DNA from: Planctomycetaceae bacterium
GTDB taxonomy: Bacteria > Planctomycetota > Planctomycetia > Pirellulales > Lacipirellulaceae
Length of the DNA stretch: 64,000 nucleotides
Assembly: GCA_002702655.1 (NCBI GenBank)
Contig: PABB01000075.1
Coordinates: forward strand, 1 to 64,000
Direction: 5' to 3'
Part shown: positions 58,742 through 64,000 of the stretch, in pieces
Numbering within the stretch: the first letter of the stretch is position 1
Layout of the letters: every line of letters begins with the position of its first letter
Program-made: the position numbers and the translations under genes
Notes under the pieces: model-generated
Told to the model about the DNA's origin: nothing
Database searches by the model: none
What the model saw: only the letters and a program-made list of their open reading frames with translations

Positions 58742-59530
58742 TCACGCGGGCGAAGATGCGGCCTGAACCGCGGCCGCGGCTTCGTCGATGAGCGTCATGC
58801 CCTCGCACGCGCCCAGCCAGGTGACAGGACCGAAGGCCGGCAGCTTCAGTTGCTGCCGAGCGTTGCGCTCGCTCGTGCACCGGGAAGGGCAAACCGCGAG
58901 CATGAGCAGCGTTTCCGCCGGCCACCAGCGCGCCGGTGACGGCGGCTGCCAAGGCTCCACGGCGGGGGGGCCGACAGGTCGCATTGAATGCGAACAACGC
59001 TCGGCGAGCGCCGCGATCAACTTGCTTTGCTGCGCATCGTCATCCGCGGCGACGACGACGCGGCGGCCAACGTCCAGTTGCCGCGCCAACGCGGCGACCG
59101 TCCAGCCGCTGGTCGGATGCAGCAGCGCGCCGGCAATCTCTCGAGCCGGATTCAGCACAAACCGCCGCGACGTCATCCGCGGATGCGGCAGCGTGAGTTG
59201 ATCGTCTTCGACAATTGTCTCGCCATGCAGCAACAGATCGAGATCAAGCGTGCGGGAGGCCCACCGCTCGGCGCGGCGGCGCTCGGCACGTTGCTCGATG
59301 TCGTGCAGAATCGCGAGCAAAGCCTGCGGGCCTAGCGACGTTTCCAGCAGGGCTGCTCCGTTGAGAAATGCGTCCTGCCCCGGCGGTCCGCCGACGGGGA
59401 CCGACGCGCGGCAGCGACTTCGGCGCAGCAGGCGAACTCCGCTTGTTGTCGCCAACTGACTCAGCGCCGCATCGAGCCGCAGGCGCCGATCGCCGAGATT
59501 TGATCCGAGGGAGATGAGTGCCGTCGACAT
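58742..59530 (-). CDS. folK: FolK pyrophosphokinase with C-terminal extension
   Basis: 2-amino-4-hydroxy-6-hydroxymethyldihydropteridine diphosphokinase of folate synthesis. The catalytic domain occupies residues 1-145: ALISLGSNLGDRRLRLDAAL, SRCRASVPVGGPPGQDAFLN, the metal/substrate motif RTLDLDLLLHG, and LTLPHPRMTSRRFVLNPARE. FolK is normally about 160 residues; here 262, with a further roughly 105-residue tail (VVVAADDDAQQSKLIAALAE, WWPAETLLMLAVCPSRCTSE, VTWLGACEGMTLIDEAAAAV) that I cannot assign. ATG 59530. Probably co-transcribed with panC, coupling two vitamin pathways. Confidence 0.9.
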   Translation of the reverse strand: MSTALISLGSNLGDRRLRLDAALSQLATTSGVRLLRRSRCRASVPVGGPPGQDAFLNGAALLETSLGPQALLAILHDIEQRAERRRAERWASRTLDLDLLLHGETIVEDDQLTLPHPRMTSRRFVLNPAREIAGALLHPTSGWTVAALARQLDVGRRVVVAADDDAQQSKLIAALAERCSHSMRPVGPPAVEPWQPPSPARWWPAETLLMLAVCPSRCTSERNARQQLKLPAFGPVTWLGACEGMTLIDEAAAAVQAASSPA

Positions 59531-59614
59531 CGAATCTCGTGTTGCCGTTGCGGATCGAAAGCCACTAACTTGGAGTGTCCTGCCGTCGCCATTGTATTCG
59601 CCCGGGTACTGACA

Positions 59615-60073
59615 ATGAAACTGGTTGATGCGATCGAGATCGACGCCGCCGTCACGGACGTGTGGCCGCTGGTGGCCGACCCCGCGCGACATCCCCAGTG
59701 GAACGAGAAGGCCCGCGCCGTTATGCGCGACCGCTCAGGGCCAGTCAGTCTGGGCGAACAGTTTGAGATGACGTACGCGATGAGCGGTCGCGAGAACATC
59801 AGCCGCGTTGAGGTGACCGACCTGCAGCCGAGCGAGCGGGCTGAGTTCTCACACACGATCGACGACGGCCGGCGCGTGCAGCGGGTCGTCGAGCGATACG
59901 AACTGCAGTCGCAGCGCGACGGCACGCAACTGACGCAAACCGTCGATATGTCCGGCGCGGGCATTCCTTGGCTCCTCAAGCCGCTCGTCTGGCTGATCAC
60001 CCGGATCGGCAAGCCGCAGGGCGAGACGGTGCTGGAGCGGCTGAAGCGAATTGCCGAATTGGATCGCAGGTAG
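59615..60073 (+). CDS. SRPBCC-family protein
   Basis: 152-residue helix-grip-fold protein (START/Bet v1 superfamily). Pattern: MKLVDAIEIDAAVTDVWPLV, ADPARHPQWNEKARAVMRD, then beta strands through FEMTYAMSGRENISRVEVTD and TQLTQTVDMSGAGIPWLLKP, and a long C-terminal helix GETVLERLKRIAELD. The fold holds a hydrophobic ligand; polyketide cyclases, lipid-transfer and stress proteins share it. ATG 59615 is the best start. Divergent to folK; ligand unknown. Confidence 0.87.
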   Translation: MKLVDAIEIDAAVTDVWPLVADPARHPQWNEKARAVMRDRSGPVSLGEQFEMTYAMSGRENISRVEVTDLQPSERAEFSHTIDDGRRVQRVVERYELQSQRDGTQLTQTVDMSGAGIPWLLKPLVWLITRIGKPQGETVLERLKRIAELDRR

Positions 60074-60122
60074 CACAATCGGCAGCCGCCGCGCCGTCGC
60101 AGTCGCTGCTTGAGCGCACAAG

Positions 60123-60887
60123 TTACGATGCGGCGGTTTCCGAATCGACTTCCGCGAGATGCGGCGCGACCAGGCGAACAACGCCGCTGCCCGCGTGTTT
60201 GGTCACCACTTCAAAGACGCCGGACCGTCGCAAAGCGCGTGACAGCGAGGCCGCGCCCAACTTGGCGTGGGAGTAGCCCGGCACGTTGCGGTGCAGGTGG
60301 GCGCCCAGATGGGCGAGGCTCACCCACCCGTCGGCGTCGGCCAATTGGCGAACGCCGTCAACGAGTAGTTCAATCACTTCGGGATCGATCGGCGGCAAAG
60401 TCGAATCACAACCGGCGGCGAGCTTGGCCTTGGCCGTAGCCGCTGGCGGAGCCAGCTTCTTCAGGGCGACAAACTCGGTGCAAGACGCGCGAAACGTCGC
60501 CGCGGCGTGGGCGGGACCGAATCCGTAGACCGGCAAGTTGGATTTGCGAATCCGCTGCGCGAGCGGGGCGAAGTCGCCGTCGCCGCTGACCAGGCAGAAA
60601 CCGTCGATCCGCCCCGTGTAGAGCAGATCGACCGCGTCGATCGCAATCCGCACGTCCGAGGCGCCGTCCCCGCGCTGCTGCGTGCATTGCTGGACGGTTT
60701 CGATGGCCCACTTGCCAGCCGCGTCGCGCCACCCGCCGACTGAGGATCGCTGCCAGTCGCCGTACACGCGTCGCACGGCGATCGAACCGCGCTGATGGGC
60801 CGCGGCGAACAATGCGTCGGCCACCGCTGGCGACACGTTCTCGCCGTCAATCAATACGGCCAGGCGCGGAAGGGCAGGTGCGGTCAT
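60123..60887 (-). CDS. NYN nuclease-domain protein with C-terminal LOTUS/OST-HTH domain
   Basis: 254 residues. The N-terminal PIN-like NYN domain carries acidic catalytic positions in LAVLIDGENVSPAVADALFA, ASDVRIAIDAVDLLYTG and CLVSGDGDFAPLAQRIRKSN, with VYGFGPAHAAATFRASCTEF closing it. The C-terminal 80 residues (IDPEVIELLVDGVRQLADAD, GWVSLAHLGAHLHRNVPGYS, LSRALRRSGVFEVVTKHAGS) fit an OST-HTH/LOTUS RNA-binding domain. The pairing is that of bacterial Limkain-b1-like proteins, thought to bind and cut RNA. ATG 60887. It is a stand-alone gene. Confidence 0.9.
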   Translation of the reverse strand: MTAPALPRLAVLIDGENVSPAVADALFAAAHQRGSIAVRRVYGDWQRSSVGGWRDAAGKWAIETVQQCTQQRGDGASDVRIAIDAVDLLYTGRIDGFCLVSGDGDFAPLAQRIRKSNLPVYGFGPAHAAATFRASCTEFVALKKLAPPAATAKAKLAAGCDSTLPPIDPEVIELLVDGVRQLADADGWVSLAHLGAHLHRNVPGYSHAKLGAASLSRALRRSGVFEVVTKHAGSGVVRLVAPHLAEVDSETAAS

Positions 60888-61007
60888 GCGAGCGAGCGGC
60901 GATCGCGGCGAGTCAGGGTCGCAGGACCAGCCAGCATGATAGAGACGACGGCCAAGGCAACTCGCCGAATTATTCGCTCCGCAACCGGCATCTTCAAATT
61001 CGCCCGC

Positions 61008-62939
61008 TCACCGCGCGCTCAGCTCATGCACCAGTTGCACGACCGCTTGAGCGTTTTCAACGGGCGTTTGCTGCAGGACGCCGTGGCCCAAGTTGAAAAT
61101 GTGCCCCGGGCGCCCCGCCGCCGCGGAGAGGACATCTGCCACGCGACTCTTGATCGTGCCAGGATCGGCCAGCAGCACGGTGGGATCGAGATTGCCCTGC
61201 ACCGCGCGGTCGTGGCCGACCGCTTCCCATCCGGCGGCCAGTTCGACGCGCCAGTCGAGGCCGATCACGTCGCCGCCCGCCTCGGCCATCAGCGGCAGCA
61301 GTGCCGGGTTGCCGGTGCCGAAGTGAATCAGCGGCGTGCCCGGCGTCAACTCGGCGACCAGGGCTTTCACGTGCGGCATGACGAACGTGCGGTAATCGTC
61401 GGGCCCCAGGCAGCCGACCCAACTGTCGAACAACTGCACCGCCTGAGCGCCGGCGGCGATCTGGGCGTTCAGGTAACGGGCGATCGACCGCGCGAGCCGG
61501 CCCATCAACTCGTGCCACGCGTCGGTGGCGCGATACATGAGCGTCTTGGCGTGCAAGTAATTGCGACTGCCGCCGCCTTCGATCGCGTAGCTGGCCAGGG
61601 TGAAGGGCGCTCCGGCAAACCCGATCAGCGGCAAATGATCCGGCAAGTCGCGGCGCGTCTGCGCAACGGTCTCGAACACGTAGTGCAGCGAGTCGACGCT
61701 CTCCAATTCCAGAAAGCGATCCACGTCGCTGGCTTCGCGCACGGGGTTGTGAATCTGCGGACCGTCGCCCGGCGCGAACTCCAGATCGAGCCCCATCGGC
61801 TGCAAAATCGGCAGCAGATCGGAAAAGATGATGGCTGCATCGACGCCCAGTTTGTCGACGGCCGTGCACATGACTTCGCTGCACAGCTGAGGGTTGCGGC
61901 ACAGTTCCAGAAACGAGACGCCAGCGCGGACTTCGCGGTATTCGGCCATGTAGCGGCCGGCCTGTCGCATCAGCCACACGGGCGTGTACGGCACGGGCTC
62001 GCGGCGGCAGGCGCGCATGAAGGGACTATCGTGCCATGGCGCTAGCGGCTGGCCCGTGGACGGCGTGGCGGGGCGTACGTCGAGCGCGGCGGCGAGCGAC
62101 TGCTTGCGCTGCACCAGCGTCGCCGCGGCTGCCGCTGCTTCGCTGACCAAATGCCCCAGCTTGGGATGCGACGGTTCGAAGTCAACCGGCAGGTCGCAGG
62201 CGCGCAGCGTCTCGCTGGTCGTGGGGCCGACCGACGCCACCGTGACCTGCCGCATCGCCGTGCGCAACTGCGGCTCCAAGTCCATGTCGGCCGCGACCTG
62301 CAGCAGGTGCCGCACTTGCTGCGCCGAGGTGAACATGGCCACGTCGATTTCGCCGTCGACAATCCGGCGGACGTTCGCTCGCAACGGTTCGACGTCCTCC
62401 GGCAAGTCCCACTGGTAGACGTGCACCGCTTCGACACGGGCGCCCCGCGCTTCCAGGCCCGCGGTTAGGCTCACGTTCGGAACGCCGTACTCCTGCACGG
62501 CGATTGTGAGATTCGCCACGGGAAGCTTTGCGTCCAACTCGGCCAGCACCTCGCGCCAGGTGTTCGGTTCCGGGGCGACAATGGTCGGCGGCAAGCCCCA
62601 TTCTTTCAGCACGGCTAACGGCTTGGGACCGCGGACGATCGTCTTCACGTCGGACAGCGCATCAAAGAATCGCTGTCGCGGCATGTGCCTGGAGACGATC
62701 TCCAGCAGCCGACGCGCGCCGACGCCCGTGAGAAACAGCACGGCGTCGACCTGTCCCGCGATCAGACGATGAGCAAACTCGATCGCGGGTCGTTCATCGG
62801 CGGCGGTCGACTCGCGCATCGACGGGCTGACAAACGGGCGCCCTTGGTAGCGCTCGATCATGCGGGCGACGTCGTCGGCGCGACGGCTCTCAAACGCGGC
62901 CACGCTCAGCCCGGCGAAGTTGTGGGAGGATTCTGGCAT
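61008..62939 (-). CDS. hemDE: Fused uroporphyrinogen-III synthase / uroporphyrinogen decarboxylase
   Basis: Two consecutive haem-pathway enzymes in one 643-residue chain. Residues 10-270 are HemD-like: LSVAAFESRRADDVARMIER, VDAVLFLTGVGARRLLEIVS, VDVAMFTSAQQVR-type region (IDVAMFTSAQQVRHLLQVAA) and QVTVASVGPTTSETLRACDL. A 30-residue linker follows, then HemE from about 303: PVWLMRQAGRYMAEYREVRA, AAIIFSDLLPILQPMGLDLE, AGAQAVQLFDSWVGCLGPDD and GHIFNLGHGVLQQTP. Catalytic Arg and Asp positions of HemE (MRQAGRY, FSDLLP) are intact. ATG 62939. Fusion would hand uroporphyrinogen III directly to the decarboxylase. Confidence 0.93.
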   Translation of the reverse strand: MPESSHNFAGLSVAAFESRRADDVARMIERYQGRPFVSPSMRESTAADERPAIEFAHRLIAGQVDAVLFLTGVGARRLLEIVSRHMPRQRFFDALSDVKTIVRGPKPLAVLKEWGLPPTIVAPEPNTWREVLAELDAKLPVANLTIAVQEYGVPNVSLTAGLEARGARVEAVHVYQWDLPEDVEPLRANVRRIVDGEIDVAMFTSAQQVRHLLQVAADMDLEPQLRTAMRQVTVASVGPTTSETLRACDLPVDFEPSHPKLGHLVSEAAAAAATLVQRKQSLAAALDVRPATPSTGQPLAPWHDSPFMRACRREPVPYTPVWLMRQAGRYMAEYREVRAGVSFLELCRNPQLCSEVMCTAVDKLGVDAAIIFSDLLPILQPMGLDLEFAPGDGPQIHNPVREASDVDRFLELESVDSLHYVFETVAQTRRDLPDHLPLIGFAGAPFTLASYAIEGGGSRNYLHAKTLMYRATDAWHELMGRLARSIARYLNAQIAAGAQAVQLFDSWVGCLGPDDYRTFVMPHVKALVAELTPGTPLIHFGTGNPALLPLMAEAGGDVIGLDWRVELAAGWEAVGHDRAVQGNLDPTVLLADPGTIKSRVADVLSAAAGRPGHIFNLGHGVLQQTPVENAQAVVQLVHELSAR

Positions 62940-63759
62940 TCTGGCAAGACGTTGGTTGGCGGCGGCAGGCCCGGCGTCGTCGACGGTTGGTCGCGGGTGC
63001 GCCGAATGCTAGCAGTGGAGACGTTTGTTGATTTGCCGCGATTCGCGGATGTTCCATGATATCGTTTTCGCGCGCCGAGACGGAGCCGCTGCGATATCAG
63101 TTTCCCCGCACCACCAAGCGGCGGCAATCATGCATTGCGATGCGCCAAGGATTGCAAAGCGATTGGCTTTTATTTACGTCAGGGAGGCTGTCGCGGCGCA
63201 CCGAGACGCCGGTTGTCGGTTGCGTTGGACCGAACGGAATCCATGCGCGAAACCGCCATCAAAAACTTGCTTGACACGAGCGCCGAACTTCGCAAAATGA
63301 CCCGGGTCGCACGGCGACAACGGTCATCTTTCATCGTGACTCTTTTGTTGTTTTCGCACGAAAGATCACGCGATTCTTTGCTTGGTCCTCGGAGCGTCGT
63401 TCGCTGCGGGGCCGCGAGCGCGAAGGCGAGAAGAGCGCAGCCTATCGCGACATGTGCTAAACCGCGCGCCCCGTGCGCGGATGAGCCGGCTAGCGTGTCC
63501 GAGTCTTGAAAGAAGACCGTCGTTGGTGCGATCCTCAGGCAGCAGGGCAGACGCCTGAAGAATTCTTGCGAACCACCGGTGAACACCGGGGGGCGACGAC
63601 AGACCGGATCGACAGTCGGCGATTATTGTCGCGAATCGGATATCCCTCCCGTTATTCTCTCTGCAGGCGGTTGCACGCCTCGCTCCGCGCGGAGATCTCG
63701 CGTGCAGAACTCTGCGCTGACGAGCCGAGGCGATGTTGTGCGCGGGGCGTCCGTGCTGC
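62940..63759. other. 820-base non-coding stretch
   Basis: No open frame here has protein-like composition on either strand. Noted inside: a candidate sigma-70-like promoter (63271-63298), a hairpin CTCAGGCAGCAGGG...CCTGAAG at about 63534-63560, and CCACCGGTGAACACCGG at 63580-63597. Conserved cores of tmRNA, RNase P, SRP and tRNA were looked for and not found. A small RNA is possible but not shown. Confidence 0.45.
63271..63298 (+). promoter_or_regulatory. Candidate orphan sigma-70 promoter
   Basis: TTGACA at 63271-63276, a 16-base spacer, then CAAAAT at 63293-63298 (four of six -10 positions). There is no plus-strand gene downstream to the window end. Exact TTGACA hexamers are expected by chance a number of times in 64 kb, so this stays tentative. 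Confidence 0.3.
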
Positions 63760-64000
63760 TCAGCGTGATCCGCTCGCTGCAGCGCTGGCTTGCCGCTCTC
63801 GCATCGCGTTGAGCGCCACGACCGCCATCTCGGCGCACGCGTCGATCGTGAACCGCGACGTATCGATCGTGAGATCGTAGTCGCGCAGGTTCGCCGGATC
63901 CCGCTTGAAGTAGCTGCGCACGAAGCCGTTGCGCTCCTTGTCCATGTCGTTGATCCACCGCGCGGCATCGTCGGTCCCCACCGCCAGTTGCTGCGCAATG
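63760..64000 (-). CDS. Cytidylate kinase-like protein (C-terminal part, cut by window edge)
   Basis: About 79 C-terminal residues are visible: IAQQLAVGTDDAARWINDMD, then KERNGFVRSYFKRDPANLRD and YDLTIDTSRFTIDACAEMAV. The run xFxRxYFKxDPxxxxxYDLTINT is typical of the 'cytidylate kinase-like' P-loop family, which resembles but is distinct from Cmk. The P-loop would lie beyond the window. The frame is open to the edge, so the start is not seen. Confidence 0.65.
   Translation of the reverse strand, partial: IAQQLAVGTDDAARWINDMDKERNGFVRSYFKRDPANLRDYDLTIDTSRFTIDACAEMAVVALNAMRERQASAAASGSR

Noticed and set aside
63179-63586. Minus-strand frame of 135 codons in the gene-free stretch
   Set aside because: Composition is not protein-like, no ribosome site, no recognisable motif.

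Overview
The window is GC-rich and reads like the chromosome of a planctomycete, most likely of the order Pirellulales (inference). The reasons are three PEP-CTERM secreted proteins, several small proteins of a kind I associate only with planctomycetes, three ECF sigma/anti-sigma pairs, a B12-dependent ribonucleotide reductase, a fused HemD-HemE protein, and long intergenic spacers filled with short dispersed palindromic repeats. No rRNA, tRNA, CRISPR array, insertion sequence or prophage was recognised.

Layout. 0.2-6.1 kb (minus strand): pyruvate dehydrogenase complex in transcription order lpd, aceE, aceF. 6.4-13.2 kb (minus): TIGR01777 epimerase, DUF2878 membrane protein, rhomboid protease, membrane coiled-coil protein, BioF-like enzyme, DUF6714 protein. 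13.4-16.1 kb (plus): ECF sigma factor, its anti-sigma factor and a CDGSH iron-sulfur protein. 16.6-21.5 kb: planctomycete proteins of unknown role, a MafI-like immunity protein beside a DEDDh exonuclease, an HExxH protein and a LOG-family protein. 21.6-27.3 kb: carbohydrate and secreted enzymes (GH144-like glucanase, PI-PLC/GDPD-like protein, NAD(P)-binding protein, GH29 alpha-L-fucosidase). 27.5-29.5 kb: accessory segment with a Unstab_antitox/RelE-ParE module. 29.7-33.0 kb: B12-binding radical SAM protein and a nitronate monooxygenase-like protein. 33.3-38.8 kb: three PEP-CTERM proteins, a broken CARDB gene and a Popeye-like cyclic-nucleotide-binding-fold protein. 39.4-42.6 kb: nrdJ behind a candidate tandem NrdR operator. 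42.9-46.4 kb: lipoprotein peroxiredoxin, DMT exporter, Tat-exported Gfo/Idh/MocA oxidoreductase. 46.7-56.1 kb: unknown helical protein, two more sigma/anti-sigma loci, a TIM-barrel isomerase, SppA, RlmN and a PDZ protein. 56.2-64.0 kb: Lgt with an inserted PDZ-like domain, PanC, FolK, SRPBCC protein, NYN-LOTUS protein, HemD-HemE fusion, an 820-base non-coding stretch, and the 3' end of a cytidylate-kinase-like gene running off the window.

How the parts fit. Central metabolism (PDH, biotin, pantothenate, folate, haem, deoxynucleotides) is interleaved with envelope functions (Lgt, SppA, rhomboid, PEP-CTERM and Tat export, ECF signalling) and glycan degradation. The most distinctive signal is the spacer DNA: at least eight families of short sequence 'phrases', many of them self-complementary, recur between unrelated genes and mostly at gene 3' ends; one copy supplies the stop codon of rlmN. 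The best candidates for something new are the IR-flanked, lower-GC immunity/exonuclease pair at 17.5-18.4 kb and this repeat system.
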